From contig NZ_CP011477.1 of the NCBI RefSeq assembly GCF_001010805.1, positions 62,001 to 126,000 on the forward strand: DNA of 64,000 nt, given 5' to 3'. The stretch is from Spongiibacter sp. IMCC21906 (GTDB taxonomy: Bacteria; Pseudomonadota; Gammaproteobacteria; Pseudomonadales; Spongiibacteraceae). Position numbers and translations under genes: made by a program. Below, piece by piece: positions 41,424-51,085 of this stretch; the first letter of the stretch is position 1, and each line of letters starts with the position of its first letter. The notes under the pieces were generated by a model. The model saw only the letters and a list, made by a program, of their open reading frames with translations, was not told where the DNA came from and made no database searches.

Positions 41424-41551
41424 TTTCATTTTTCTCCCAACACCTTGTTGTTAGCAGAGCTGGTGGTAACACCAGTTCAGACTTAAGCTGCTAGGCGCTG
41501 CCGCAATATTGTTGTCGACAGCGCCGAGTCTATCAACACCGCTCATTAGCC

Positions 41552-42586
41552 CTATGGCGCAGGATTAGGCTGGGCGCTGTGAATAGCTTCAATTCCTTCC
41601 AGTACCTCATCACTCAACACCAAGTCGGCACTATCAATATTGCTTTTCAGCTGGGCCATTGTCGTAGCACCAATAATATTGCTGGTAACAAATGGCTGCT
41701 GATTAATAAAGGCCAAGGCCATTTGTGCTGGGTCCAGACCATGTTTTTCTGCCAACTGACAATACTGCTCAGTTGCCGCAACGGCTTCGGGTTTGGCGTA
41801 ACGCTGGAAGCGTTCAAATAAGGTAATGCGCGCACCCTCAGGGCGTTGATTATTGCGGTACTTACCACTCAACACACCAAAGGCCAGTGGCGAGTAGGCC
41901 AGCAAACCCGCCTGCTCCCGAATCGCCATTTCAGCTAAACCCACTTCAAAACTGCGGTTCAATAAATTGTAGGGATTTTGAATACTCGCCACCCTTGGCA
42001 GATTGTATTTATCGGCCAAACGCAAATAGCTCAGCATACCCCAGGGCGTTTCATTACTAATGCCTACCGTGCGAACCTGACCTTGCTGTACCAGTTCTGC
42101 CAGTGTACGCAGAATTTCATGAATCTCGGTTTCTGCCTCCCGGCTATCGCTGTGCTGATAACCTAACTTGCCAAAGAAGTTGGTGGAGCGGTTTGGCCAA
42201 TGGATTTGATACAAGTCGACATAATCAGTTTTCAGACGCTCTAAACTGCCTTCAAAAGCCCGCAAAATACCATCACGACCCAAGCCTGAAGCATCGCGAA
42301 TATGTTTATGACCCGGCCCCGATGCCTTGGTCGCCAACACAATATCCTGACGCTTGCCGCTCTGTTGAAACCACTGGCCAATGTATTCCTCGGTACGCCC
42401 CTGGGTTTTAGCAATTGGCGGCACCGGATACATCTCGGCAGTATCAAAAAAATTAATCCCCCGAGACACCGCGTAGTCCATCTGCTCGCAAGCCTGTTCA
42501 AGGCTGTTCTGCTCGCCCCAGGTCATGGTGCCCAAGCACAGCTCGCTGACAGATAGCTCACTGCGACCCAAATTACGGTATTTCAT
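41552..42586 (-). CDS. tas: NADP(H)-dependent aldo-keto reductase Tas
   Basis: 344 aa, ATG at 42586. Long blocks match E. coli Tas: LCLGTMTWGEQNSLEQACEQ, FDTAEMYPVPPIAKTQGRTE, YQIHWPNRSTNFFGKLGYQ, IQNPYNLLNRSFEVGLAE and PAQMALAFINQQPFVTSNII. The aldo-keto reductase catalytic tetrad is present (Asp and Tyr in DTAEMY, a Lys in TKASGPG, His in QIHW). It should reduce carbonyls with NADPH; the physiological substrate of Tas is unclear. It is monocistronic and convergent with the DUF4382 gene. Confidence 0.92.
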   Translation of the reverse strand: MKYRNLGRSELSVSELCLGTMTWGEQNSLEQACEQMDYAVSRGINFFDTAEMYPVPPIAKTQGRTEEYIGQWFQQSGKRQDIVLATKASGPGHKHIRDASGLGRDGILRAFEGSLERLKTDYVDLYQIHWPNRSTNFFGKLGYQHSDSREAETEIHEILRTLAELVQQGQVRTVGISNETPWGMLSYLRLADKYNLPRVASIQNPYNLLNRSFEVGLAEMAIREQAGLLAYSPLAFGVLSGKYRNNQRPEGARITLFERFQRYAKPEAVAATEQYCQLAEKHGLDPAQMALAFINQQPFVTSNIIGATTMAQLKSNIDSADLVLSDEVLEGIEAIHSAQPNPAP

Positions 42587-42753
42587 CGAAACTCCTGTTA
42601 TACGGGAAGGTTATTCTTCCATTGTGGCCATCAGTGAATTACAGAACAAGGGTACTGAAAAGAGTAACGCAACTTGAATAAAGCAGAACGTCATTCGTTC
42701 TGCCTAAGGCATACTTGGCGAGCGCGGTATTCATTCTCCGAAACTGGCAACGG

Positions 42754-43599
42754 CTAAACCCCGGAGCGAGTTAATATTTTTTCTATTAGCTCCACTATTT
42801 CTTGAGATTTAAGCTCATCTAAAGCGTCAGCGTGAGGATGGGAAAAGTCGCCACTGTCATTATCAAAATACAAACCCGTGGCACTGGCAAATTCGTCTGA
42901 AAGAGCTGCTCTAAGCAAAATATCAGCGCCCTTCCGAACATCACCACCAGCTACACCAAAGCCCTCTTTAACCATCTTGGTGCCAAGCATTGAGCCCGGA
43001 TTAACCGCAATAATCGCAGGGCCAGCGTGAGTCGCCAAACTCTTGTCATTGACTGACCCGGAGCGCAAAGACAGAGCCAACTGACGAGACCACATCGTCA
43101 AGGCCAGCTTACTTTGGGCGTAAGCATTAAAGTCATCCGATAAACTAATTTCTCCCTTCAATGCCTTTGGCTCAACAGGAGATTGGGCCGCAGAAGAAAG
43201 GTTAATGACCCGTCCAGAACTGTTCAGCAAAGGTAATAATCGCTGGGTAAGCAAATATGGCGCAATCGTATTTACCACAAAGCGCAGATCAAGGCCTTCT
43301 GCTGTTTTGGCATTGGCGCTTTTAAAAACCCCGGCATTATTCACTACCACGTCAAGCTTGTTATGAGATGCCAGTACAGACGCGGCCAAAGCAGCCACCT
43401 CCGCCAAGTTGGACAGGTCTGCAGAATAGGTGTCTATCTTTTCAGCGCCGGACACAGCCAACAGTTTACGTCGCACTTGCTCAAGCTTTGATTGATTCCG
43501 GCCGTGCAGCAATACATGATGCCCCAAGCCAAGCAGCAACTCGGCCGTCATCAGTCCGATACCGTCCGTCGACCCTGTAATTAATATGGTTTTAGACAT
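42754..43599 (-). CDS. short-chain dehydrogenase/reductase
   Basis: 281 aa, ATG at 43599. It has ILITGSTDGIGLMTAELLL for NADP binding, DVVVNNAGVFKSANAKTAEG, VINLSSAAQSPV with the catalytic Ser, and DFNAYAQSKLALTMWSRQLA with Tyr-x3-Lys. The length and the RFVVNTIAPYLLTQRLLPLL block resemble the retinol dehydrogenase/WWOX-like group of SDRs. It is 47 bp downstream of the quinone oxidoreductase-like gene, and the two form a likely operon controlled by the divergent LysR regulator. Confidence 0.86.
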   Translation of the reverse strand: MSKTILITGSTDGIGLMTAELLLGLGHHVLLHGRNQSKLEQVRRKLLAVSGAEKIDTYSADLSNLAEVAALAASVLASHNKLDVVVNNAGVFKSANAKTAEGLDLRFVVNTIAPYLLTQRLLPLLNSSGRVINLSSAAQSPVEPKALKGEISLSDDFNAYAQSKLALTMWSRQLALSLRSGSVNDKSLATHAGPAIIAVNPGSMLGTKMVKEGFGVAGGDVRKGADILLRAALSDEFASATGLYFDNDSGDFSHPHADALDELKSQEIVELIEKILTRSGV

Positions 43600-43646
43600 A
43601 CATCCTCCCCTCCAGCCACGGCCTGCAATAAAGGCAAACGGTATCG

Positions 43647-44633
43647 TTAAATACTCACCACTACCTTGCCAGTCGCAAGGCCTTGCGACAGATGCTCATG
43701 AGCTTGGCCAATTTCTTCCAGGCTAAACTGTTTATCATCCAATAACGGCGTCAGCTTTCCTTCGTCAACAATAGCGGCCAACTTTGACAAAATATCACCG
43801 TGCACTTCTCGCCCCTGCCCGTGCAACATAGGGATTAACATAAACACAATATGTAAAGACAAACCCTTAAAATGTGCGGGACTTAAATCTAAATCCACCA
43901 GAGCTACCGTTGAGGCAATATGCCCATTGAGTGCAGCCGCCTCGAAAGACTTAGTCATATTAACGCCGCCTACCGAGTCAAAAACAACATCAAAACCGGC
44001 GCCAGCAGTGTGTGTTTCAACATAATCCGCGACAGCCTCCTTGCGGTAGTTGATTGCTGTCGCGCCATATTGCTTGACGATTTCCGCCTGCGTATCCGCT
44101 GAAACCGTGGCATAGACATGCGCATCAAAATATTTAGCTAATTGCACAGCAACATGGCCAACCCCGCCGACACCACCATGCACCAATACTTTTTGCCCTG
44201 CGCTTATGCCCGCTCGTTGTAAGCCCTCGTAGGCGGTAATGCCCACCAGAGGTAAAGCGGCGGCCTCACGCATAGAAATAGATGTGGGTTTATGGGCAAT
44301 CAATCGTGCATCTGCCACCATATATTCAGCAAGGGCCCCTTGCAGATCCGCCAAACCACCCGCACATCCATACACCTCATCACCGGGGGCAAAGCCACTC
44401 ACCCCGGCACCCACTTCGGTCACTGTTCCGGCAAAGTCCATACCCAGCACAGCGGGCAGTGCCGGTGATAATGGCAGCTCCGCACCCATCTGCCTGATCA
44501 TGGTATCGACTGTATTGATACTACTGGCAGCTATTTTCACCAACACATGTCCGGCCTTCACAAGGGGAACGCTAATTTCCGCCAACTGAAATGTGGACTG
44601 CTCACCGTATTCATTCAAGATCATTGCTTTCAT
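43647..44633 (-). CDS. MDR-family quinone oxidoreductase-like alcohol dehydrogenase
   Basis: 328 aa, ATG at 44633. It has the GroES-like N-terminal domain (LVKAGHVLVKIAASSINTVD, LPAVLGMDFAGTVTEVGAGV, FAPGDEVYGCAGGLADLQGA) and the Rossmann domain with KVLVHGGVGGVGHVAVQLAK. The catalytic-zinc ligands of alcohol dehydrogenases are absent, so it belongs to the zeta-crystallin/quinone reductase type using NADPH. It is the first gene after the divergent LysR promoter, followed by an SDR gene. It may handle quinones or electrophilic enones; the inducer is unknown. Confidence 0.88.
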   Translation of the reverse strand: MKAMILNEYGEQSTFQLAEISVPLVKAGHVLVKIAASSINTVDTMIRQMGAELPLSPALPAVLGMDFAGTVTEVGAGVSGFAPGDEVYGCAGGLADLQGALAEYMVADARLIAHKPTSISMREAAALPLVGITAYEGLQRAGISAGQKVLVHGGVGGVGHVAVQLAKYFDAHVYATVSADTQAEIVKQYGATAINYRKEAVADYVETHTAGAGFDVVFDSVGGVNMTKSFEAAALNGHIASTVALVDLDLSPAHFKGLSLHIVFMLIPMLHGQGREVHGDILSKLAAIVDEGKLTPLLDDKQFSLEEIGQAHEHLSQGLATGKVVVSI

Positions 44634-44779
44634 CGTGCTTCTCCCAATATTTTTCTACGCGGCTATGTATCTGCTAAACCAGCTAACGACTCAGTGATAA
44701 GAGACACCTTATCTATTCTCCATATCTAAAAAAATGCCATATAATGGAGTTCAGTATTTTCAAAATAGATATAATCAGA

Positions 44780-45697
44780 ATGGACACCGAAAGCGTTCGA
44801 CTCTTTGTGTTAGCCGCAGAAAAATTAAATATCAGTGCGGCAGGTCGTGAGCTAGGCATGGCTCCCGCGGTAGCCAGTACCAAACTGGCAAAACTGGAAA
44901 AAGCCCTAGGGGCAGATTTGCTGCGACGCTCAACCCGCAAAGTCGCCCTGTCACTCGAAGGTGCCGACTTTTTACCCTATGCCAGAGAAATTCTCGCCCA
45001 AGAGAGCGCCGCCCATGCCATATTGGGTCGCGGCAACGTTACTGCCAGCGGCACCCTGCGATTTACCGCCCCAAGCACTTTTGCTCAACTCTATATCGCC
45101 CCTATCCTGCCGGAATTTCTCTCGCAACATCCCCAACTTACTCTTGATATGCGTCTTACCGACATGGAATTTGACCTTATTCAAGGTAGTTTCGACCTTG
45201 CCCTACGCAATGCGGCCCTTGCAGATTCAAGCTTAAAGGGACGTAAACTTGCAGAGGACAAGCGCATACTTTGCGCCTCGCCGGCTTACTTAAAAAAATA
45301 CGGCATTCCAGCAACGCCAGAAGAATTATCACAACACCAACTTATCGCCTTTAAAGAACAAGCCTCCCTAAAGCTCGTCAGCAAAAATGGCAAAACCGGA
45401 TATTTCAATCCTCGTTTAGCCAAATGTAATCTGCTGGTAGATGATGGAATGAGCCAAAAAATTGCAACCATCGCGGGTGCAGGCATCTCCATAAACTCGC
45501 GCTGGAACGTGCACAAAGAACTCACTAACGGCAAGCTGGTCCATGTTTTGCCCGACTATATAATGGACGGAACCACGGCACTTTGGCTTGTTTACCCAAA
45601 ATCCAATGTATTGACAGCAAAAGTCAGAGTATTTATTGATTTCCTAATAGATAACATCGGCAGCCCCCCTCCTTGGGCAGAGCGTCATACAAGCTAG
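44780..45697 (+). CDS. LysR-family transcriptional regulator
   Basis: 305 aa from the ATG at 44780 (an ATG at 44744 is in frame but sits in the divergent promoter). The N-terminal winged HTH is ESVRLFVLAAEKLNISAAGR then ELGMAPAVASTKLAKLEKAL. The remainder is a PBP2-type sensor of the CrgA-like subgroup (GTLRFTAPSTFAQLYIAPIL, LPDYIMDGTTALWLVYPK). It is divergent from the quinone reductase-SDR operon across about 146 bp, so it most likely controls those genes and itself. The intergenic region contains TATCTATT and AATAGATA about 45 bp apart, a possible but unproven operator pair. Confidence 0.88.
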   Translation: MDTESVRLFVLAAEKLNISAAGRELGMAPAVASTKLAKLEKALGADLLRRSTRKVALSLEGADFLPYAREILAQESAAHAILGRGNVTASGTLRFTAPSTFAQLYIAPILPEFLSQHPQLTLDMRLTDMEFDLIQGSFDLALRNAALADSSLKGRKLAEDKRILCASPAYLKKYGIPATPEELSQHQLIAFKEQASLKLVSKNGKTGYFNPRLAKCNLLVDDGMSQKIATIAGAGISINSRWNVHKELTNGKLVHVLPDYIMDGTTALWLVYPKSNVLTAKVRVFIDFLIDNIGSPPPWAERHTS

Positions 45698-45744
45698 AAG
45701 CAATAAGTAGAAAGTGGTGACTCAATCCTGAAACAGCGCCTATC

Positions 45745-45780
45745 TAATACGAATATATGGATATACATATATTCGTATTA
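45745..45780. promoter_or_regulatory. long palindrome, probable ArsR operator
   Basis: TAATACGAATATATGGAT and ATACATATATTCGTATTA form a 36-bp palindrome in which 17 of 18 positions pair. It lies 25 bp before the first candidate ATG of arsR. ArsR-family repressors bind AT-rich imperfect palindromes that overlap the promoter, so this is the expected operator of the ars operon. Confidence 0.7.
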
Positions 45781-45822
45781 GCCGTATACTTCCACCAAGC
45801 CAAGATGAACAGAAGTAAAGTC

Positions 45823-46161
45823 ATGATCAGCACCACCCAGTTATTTAAATGCCTCGCCGATGACACCCGCCTGATGTCTACCCTGCTGATTTTTAAACAG
45901 GGTGAGCTATGTGTCTGCGAATTAATGGTTGCCTTAGAGGACAGCCAACCGAAAATTTCACGGCATTTAGCCCAACTTCGGAGCTGCGGCATATTGTCAG
46001 ATCGCCGGGATAAGCAGTGGGTGTATTACAGCCTCCACCCCGAGCTGGCCGACTGGGTCATAGCGGTTTTAGAGGCCGCTACTGTTGCCGAGCACACACC
46101 CTTAGAACAGGCTAGCAAGCGACTAAGCAGCATGGATTGCCGTCCCGAGCGCTGCGCTTAA
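45823..46161 (+). CDS. arsR: ArsR-family metalloregulator
   Basis: 112 aa from the ATG at 45823 (MISTTQLFKCLADDTR); ATGs at 45805 and 45757 are in frame, the latter lying inside the palindrome and so unlikely. The winged HTH is seen in LFKCLADDTRLMSTLLIF, GELCVCELMVALEDSQPKIS and RHLAQLRSCGILSDRRDKQW. ELCVCELM carries the Cys-x-Cys As(III)-binding motif of E. coli-type ArsR (CVCEL). The C-terminal DCRPERCA adds two more Cys. It should repress the operon until arsenite or antimonite binds. It is first in arsR-arsC-acr3-arsH. Confidence 0.92.
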   Translation: MISTTQLFKCLADDTRLMSTLLIFKQGELCVCELMVALEDSQPKISRHLAQLRSCGILSDRRDKQWVYYSLHPELADWVIAVLEAATVAEHTPLEQASKRLSSMDCRPERCA

Positions 46162-46192
46162 CCGTCCCCCGAACACACTTTGGAGTTCAAAT

Positions 46193-46696
46193 ATGAATAT
46201 TTTATTTGTCTGCACCCACAACCGCTGCCGCAGTATTCTCTGTGAGGCAATTGCCAATCATCTCAATTCGCCTCACCTTCAAGGCCATAGCGCCGGTAGC
46301 CAACCCGTTGGCGAGGTACACCCTCTGTCGTTGAAATTTCTCGCTGAAAAAGGCATTCACACCGACGGCCTGCACAGCAAATCCTGGGAGCAATTTAGCG
46401 ACCAACAACCGGATCTTGTCATTACCGTCTGCGATAGTGCCGCAGGTGAAAGTTGCCCACTGTGGATGGGTAAAAGCCTGAAGTTTCACTGGGGTTTGGC
46501 CGATCCTTCAAAACTGGAGGGCAGTGAAGACCAGCTCCGCAGTGCTTTTTTTGCCGTGATTGATTGTATTCAGAATCGGCTTAAAGCCTTGATTGAAGCT
46601 AACCTTCAGGCTGATGACCCCGCTGCTCTCAAGCAGACCTTAACCCGGATTGCCCAGCAATTTCCGGCACCCGACTTTGAGCAGGAGGCAAGATAA
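46193..46696 (+). CDS. arsC: arsenate reductase ArsC (LMW-PTPase type)
   Basis: 167 aa, ATG at 46193. The N terminus [20 protein letters not shown] is the P-loop C-x5-R of the thioredoxin-coupled ArsC/low-molecular-weight phosphatase family. [15 protein letters not shown] supplies the two further Cys of the disulfide cascade, and [13 protein letters not shown] the catalytic Asp loop. It reduces As(V) to As(III) in the cytoplasm for export by the next gene product. Its TAA overlaps the ATG of acr3 by one base. Confidence 0.92.
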   Translation: MNILFVCTHNRCRSILCEAIANHLNSPHLQGHSAGSQPVGEVHPLSLKFLAEKGIHTDGLHSKSWEQFSDQQPDLVITVCDSAAGESCPLWMGKSLKFHWGLADPSKLEGSEDQLRSAFFAVIDCIQNRLKALIEANLQADDPAALKQTLTRIAQQFPAPDFEQEAR

Positions 46697-47718
46697 TGGG
46701 ATTTTTTGAACGCTTTCTCAGCGTCTGGGTGGGGCTGTGCATTTTATCAGGACTGCTGTTAGGACAGATCTTTCCCGGCGTATTTCAAGATATCGCCCAA
46801 ATGGAAGTGGCCCACGTTAACCTCCCGGTAGCGCTGTTTATCTGGGTGATGATTTTTCCGATGATGGTGCAGGTCGACTTTTCTTCCATCAAAGATATTG
46901 GCCGCAAACCCAAGGGGCTCGCACTGACGCTGGTGATTAACTGGCTGATCAAACCCTTTTCCATGGCGGCCCTGGGCTGGCTGTTTTTTCGACTGCTGTT
47001 TGCCGATTTTGTCGATCCGCAAACCGCCAACGAATATATCGCCGGTATGATTTTGCTCGGTGTGGCCCCCTGCACAGCCATGGTATTTGTCTGGTCCCAT
47101 TTAACCAAAGGCGACGCCAATTACACGCTGGTTCAAGTTTCCGTCAACGACGTGATTATGGTGTTTGCCTTTGCACCCCTTGCCGCATTCTTGCTGGGCG
47201 TCAGTGATGTCAGCGTTCCCTGGGATACCCTGCTGTTATCAGTAGTACTCTATGTTGTGGTGCCCTTGATTGCGGGCATTGCCACCCGCCGAATGCTAGA
47301 TAGTGCCGACAATCATCAGCGGCTTAATCGTTTTTTGGATAAGGTCAAACCCATTTCTATATCAGGCTTGTTAGCCACGGTGATTTTGCTATTTGGCTTT
47401 CAAGCGGAAACCATTATCAGCAAACCCTTGGCCATTGTCCTCATTGCCATTCCGCTACTTATTCAAAGCTACGGTATTTTCATCATTGCCTACGCGGGAG
47501 CCAAGGCCCTGAAACTCCCCCATAATATTGCCGCCCCGGCCTGCATGATTGGCACCTCCAATTTTTTTGAACTGGCGGTAGCCGTGGCCATTTCCCTGTT
47601 TGGCCTGCACTCCGGCGCGGCCTTGGCCACCGTGGTTGGCGTACTGGTAGAAGTGCCAGTTATGTTGTCGCTAGTTGCATTTGCTAACCGCACCCGGCAC
47701 TGGTTCCCCAATAGTTAA
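46696..47718 (+). CDS. acr3: ACR3-family arsenite efflux permease
   Basis: 340 aa, ATG at 46696 with AGGAGG upstream inside arsC. Ten membrane helices are expected. The conserved ACR3 block [20 protein letters not shown] then [16 protein letters not shown] contains the essential Cys, and [20 protein letters not shown] is the second family block. It extrudes As(OH)3 using the proton gradient. Tight coupling to arsC keeps production of arsenite matched with export. Confidence 0.94.
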   Translation: MGFFERFLSVWVGLCILSGLLLGQIFPGVFQDIAQMEVAHVNLPVALFIWVMIFPMMVQVDFSSIKDIGRKPKGLALTLVINWLIKPFSMAALGWLFFRLLFADFVDPQTANEYIAGMILLGVAPCTAMVFVWSHLTKGDANYTLVQVSVNDVIMVFAFAPLAAFLLGVSDVSVPWDTLLLSVVLYVVVPLIAGIATRRMLDSADNHQRLNRFLDKVKPISISGLLATVILLFGFQAETIISKPLAIVLIAIPLLIQSYGIFIIAYAGAKALKLPHNIAAPACMIGTSNFFELAVAVAISLFGLHSGAALATVVGVLVEVPVMLSLVAFANRTRHWFPNS

Positions 47719-47742
47719 GTCGCGATTTTTAAGGTTTTGAGC

Positions 47743-48447
47743 ATGAAGGATTTAGAAAATATTGATGCCGAGGTCATCTCGGCCATCAATACAGAAAAAC
47801 TGTACCGAGCAGAAGCCCACCCGCCCAAGATACTATTGCTTTACGGCTCGCTCCGGGAGCGCTCTTTCAGTCGCTTGGTAACGGAAGAAGCCGCCAGAAT
47901 TTTGCAATATTTTGGCGCCGAGACCCGTACGTTTAATCCCTCGGGCCTGCCACTTCCCGATTCTTGTGATGCAGACCATCCCAAAGTGCAAGAACTGAGA
48001 GAGCTCGCCAGCTGGTGCGACGGCATGGTGTGGTGCTCACCCGAACGCCACGGCGCCATGACCGGCATCATGAAAGCCCAGATAGATTGGATTCCCTTGT
48101 CACTCGGAGCCGTGCGTCCTACCCAGGGTAAAACCCTGGCGGTAATGCAGGTCAGTGGTGGTTCGCAAAGTTTTAATGCCGTCAATCAACTGCGGGTACT
48201 GGGCAGATGGATGCGGATGCTGACCATCCCCAACCAGTCCTCCGTCGCCAAAGCGTGGTTGGAATTTGATGACAACAACCGCATGAAACCCTCATCTTTT
48301 TACGACCGCATTGTCGATGTTATGGAAGAGCTGGTGAAATTCACCCTGCTCACCCGCGGCAGCAAAGACTACTTTGTCGACCGTTACTCTGAACGCAAAG
48401 AATCCCAAGACGCCTTCAAATCCAGAATAGGAAAACGAGCGACCTAA
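47743..48447 (+). CDS. arsH: ArsH NADPH-dependent FMN reductase (organoarsenical oxidase)
   Basis: 234 aa from the ATG at 47743; a TTG two codons earlier is less likely. It contains [20 protein letters not shown] for FMN phosphate binding, [20 protein letters not shown] and [20 protein letters not shown], all ArsH hallmarks. ArsH oxidises trivalent methylarsenicals and aromatic arsenicals to the less toxic pentavalent forms. Its presence suggests exposure to organoarsenicals, common in marine settings. It is last in the ars operon, 24 bp after acr3. Confidence 0.94.
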   Translation: MKDLENIDAEVISAINTEKLYRAEAHPPKILLLYGSLRERSFSRLVTEEAARILQYFGAETRTFNPSGLPLPDSCDADHPKVQELRELASWCDGMVWCSPERHGAMTGIMKAQIDWIPLSLGAVRPTQGKTLAVMQVSGGSQSFNAVNQLRVLGRWMRMLTIPNQSSVAKAWLEFDDNNRMKPSSFYDRIVDVMEELVKFTLLTRGSKDYFVDRYSERKESQDAFKSRIGKRAT

Positions 48448-48462
48448 GCCGCCCGCTTTTGG

Positions 48463-49416
48463 CTAGCCAGACCAAAGCCCGTCAGGCCGATGGGCTAAAA
48501 ACTCAGGTCGTGGCGTACTCGCCGCATAAGGTTGGCCACAAAGATTATCATGGCGGTTATATACAAAAAATACATTAGAACGCGGGTCTGGCGACATATT
48601 CGCGTTTGAGCCATGCAAGGTATTGCAGTCAAACAAAAGCAAGCCACCAGCCCGGCCCGTTGGCGCCTGAATCCCTCGCTGGGCAATCAACTCTGCCAAT
48701 GCCGACTTAGGCGGCGTACCCAACTCTTGAGATTTTAACGATTTTTTGTAGTTGTCATTTGGCGTCTCCCCCACACAGGGAATAAACACATTATTCGAAC
48801 CGGGAATTAACATCAGCGGCCCATTAAACTGATGATTATCCGTCAAGATAATAGACGCGCTCACCGCCCGCATTTCCGGCATACCATCTTCCGCGTGCCA
48901 GGTTTCAAAATCCGAATGCCAGTTAAACCCCTTGCCAGCAAAACCGGGCTTGTAATTAATTCGAGACTGGTGGATATAACTGTCGCCGCCTAGCAATTGC
49001 TCGACTCGGCTCAACAACCGGGAATCGTAAGCCAGTTTTTGAAATACTTCCGACAGAAAATGCACGGCGAACAAAGAGCGAATTTCTTCACTATCTGGCT
49101 CTGTCACCGCATATTCTTTGTCGCGAAAGGCATCGTTCGTCATCAACTCACTCAGCTCAAGCTGAAAGCGGCGAACGTCACTGTCGGAGAGAAAATCGGG
49201 TTCAAAAAGAAAACCGTCCCGATCAAAATTAGCCAACTGCTGCTGACCGAGGGGACCACCCCTACCATGCTTAGGTTTTTCTCGCCGGGGCAGAAACGGC
49301 TGACTGGGCGCCGTTGATAAGCGAGTAGGATAAGGGTCGTTTAAAAATGTCTCTGTTTCTTGGTTTGCAAACCGCAGGCTGTGATCGCGGTGGCGCTGCG
49401 AAGCCTCGATGTACAT
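48463..49416 (-). CDS. ectD: ectoine hydroxylase EctD
   Basis: 317 aa from the ATG at 49416, with GAAAGGAGGA six bases upstream; an in-frame start at 49431 is less likely. The EctD consensus is explicit: GKGFNWHSDFETWHAEDGMP contains the iron ligands His and Asp of the 2-oxoglutarate dioxygenase triad, HGSNANMSPDPRSNVFFVYN the third ligand His and the 2-oxoglutarate Arg. DGFLFEPDFLSDSDV is the N-terminal family block. It converts ectoine to 5-hydroxyectoine. No ectABC genes are in the window, so the ectoine is made from another locus or imported. It is monocistronic and converges with arsH. Confidence 0.93.
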   Translation of the reverse strand: MYIEASQRHRDHSLRFANQETETFLNDPYPTRLSTAPSQPFLPRREKPKHGRGGPLGQQQLANFDRDGFLFEPDFLSDSDVRRFQLELSELMTNDAFRDKEYAVTEPDSEEIRSLFAVHFLSEVFQKLAYDSRLLSRVEQLLGGDSYIHQSRINYKPGFAGKGFNWHSDFETWHAEDGMPEMRAVSASIILTDNHQFNGPLMLIPGSNNVFIPCVGETPNDNYKKSLKSQELGTPPKSALAELIAQRGIQAPTGRAGGLLLFDCNTLHGSNANMSPDPRSNVFFVYNRHDNLCGQPYAASTPRPEFLAHRPDGLWSG

Positions 49417-49539
49417 GGTTCCTCCTTTCAAGTTTATAAAATCGTGTGTTTCCTCATCAAAAGTCTGTTTTCTAATTTACCTGTATGGGCAAGATCGTCC
49501 TATTTCAAGGGCCATACTCCCAGCAAGGCAAATCCAGTG

Positions 49540-50435
49540 GATCTAAAAATCACTGGATCCCGGATCGCAAAAAACCGCGTCCGGGATGACCATAAATCGC
49601 AGTGGAGTCGATTGCCAATGACCACACCCAAGTCGTCCAAAAGACCATTCTGCAAAGAATAAATTCCCAAGGATGCCTTATCATTCAGCCCCAGCCACTT
49701 ACTCCATCATTCAGGCCGCTTACCGGTCCCCCCTAGTCATCCCGGCCTTGAGCCGGGATCCAGCAAACCACTCCACGTTGAATAACCCTCGGAGCAAAAC
49801 CCACCCCGAGCAGCTGGATCCCGGATCGCCTACGGCGTCCGGGATGACGAGAAATGCTTGAGAGTTAACGCACTTGTCATCCGACCGCGGCTTCCCAAGA
49901 TTTTTTACTTTTATCGACCCCTTACCTCGATGCCTAAATCACCGGCCTCGGCAGCCTGTTACCACCTAAGCCATCTACTTCATCATGGCCCAACCCCCTC
50001 TATCTCACCGGACACTTATCTGTCATCCCCACTACCCCGTCATCCCGGCCTTGAGCCGGGATCCAGCAAACTACCCCACTTTGAATAACCCTCGGAGCAA
50101 AGCCCACCCCCGAGCAGCTGGATCCCGGATCGCCTAGCGTCCAGGATGACGGAAATGCTTGAGTCGACACACTTGTCACCCAGACTACTTATCTGTCATC
50201 CCCACTACCCCGTCATCCCGGCCCTGAGCCGGGATCCAGCAAACCACTCCACTTTGAATAACCCTCGGAGCAACACCCACCCCGAGCAGCTGGATCCCGG
50301 ATCGCCTGCGGCGTCCGGGATGACGGAAATGCTTGAGTTAACGCACCTGTCACCCGGACTACTTATCTGTCATCCCCACTACCCCGTCATCCCGGCCTTG
50401 AGCCGGGATCCAGTAAGCCACTCAGCAAGGGAGGT
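49540..50435. repeat. palindromic repeat block R2, about 174-bp period
   Basis: This 900-bp gap holds no credible gene. It carries TCATCCCGGCCTTGAGCCGG palindromes at 49737, 50040, 50213 and 50387, each followed by a linker (CACTTTGAATAACCCTCGGA) and an opposite palindrome CTGGATCCCGGATCGCC with CGTCCGGGATGACG. The last steps are 173 and 174 bp, showing a local tandem amplification with its own linker sequence. Two further half-units sit at 49548-49590. The open frames in this block are repeat by-products. Confidence 0.85.
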
Positions 50436-50593
50436 ACCCCATCGACTAGCCAAACTTAGCTGTCACATCACCGACATAAGCACTTATTTGGCAGTATTTT
50501 CCTCGATTAATGAATTTTGATGGCATTTGGGCTCTGCGCCGACGACAGAATTCCTTTATAATTGACGGTTTTCCATTTGCCGAGACAGCAGAA

Positions 50594-51085
50594 ATGACAG
50601 CAAAAGTAGCCCTGATAATGGGCTCCAAAAGTGACTGGGACACCATGCGTCCTGCCACCGAGATCATGAGCGAGTTGGGTGTGGAGCACCACGTCGAAGT
50701 GGTATCGGCTCACCGCACCCCAGACAAGCTGATGAGCTTTGCCGAATCCGCTGTCGACAACGGCTTTAACGTCATTATCGCGGGTGCAGGTGGCGCAGCT
50801 CACTTGCCCGGCATGGTGGCGGCTAAAACTCGACTTCCCGTGCTGGGCGTACCAGTACAAAGCAAGGCGCTGAATGGCATGGACAGTCTGCTGTCTATTG
50901 TCCAAATGCCCAAAGGGATTGCAGTGGGCACCTTAGCCATTGGCGTGGCCGGGGCATTTAATGCGGGCCTGCTGGCCTGCCAAATTCTGGCGCTGCACGA
51001 TGCTGAGTTGGGCAAGCGCCTGGAAGCCTTCCGTAGCAAACAAACCGAAACCGTTTTAGACAATCCGGATCCGAGGGACGCGTAA
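50594..51085 (+). CDS. purE: N5-carboxyaminoimidazole ribonucleotide mutase PurE
   Basis: 163 aa from the ATG at 50594 ([20 protein letters not shown]); the longer frame from 50510 overlaps the promoter region. The class I PurE motifs are complete: GSKSDWDTM, the SAHRTPDKL loop with the catalytic His, and [20 protein letters not shown]. It converts N5-CAIR to CAIR in purine synthesis, acting with PurK. Its TAA overlaps the purK ATG by one base, so the two are coupled. Confidence 0.96.
   Translation: MTAKVALIMGSKSDWDTMRPATEIMSELGVEHHVEVVSAHRTPDKLMSFAESAVDNGFNVIIAGAGGAAHLPGMVAAKTRLPVLGVPVQSKALNGMDSLLSIVQMPKGIAVGTLAIGVAGAFNAGLLACQILALHDAELGKRLEAFRSKQTETVLDNPDPRDA

Noticed and set aside
41493-41525. 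Terminator between the DUF4382 gene and tas
   Set aside because: GGCGCTG and CAGCGCC pair around an 18-base loop without a T run; too weak to list.
49550-50440. Possible CRISPR array in R2, because short repeats alternate with spacers
   Set aside because: The spacers are conserved from unit to unit and the repeats are palindromes of the REP family also found at other loci; no cas genes are present.
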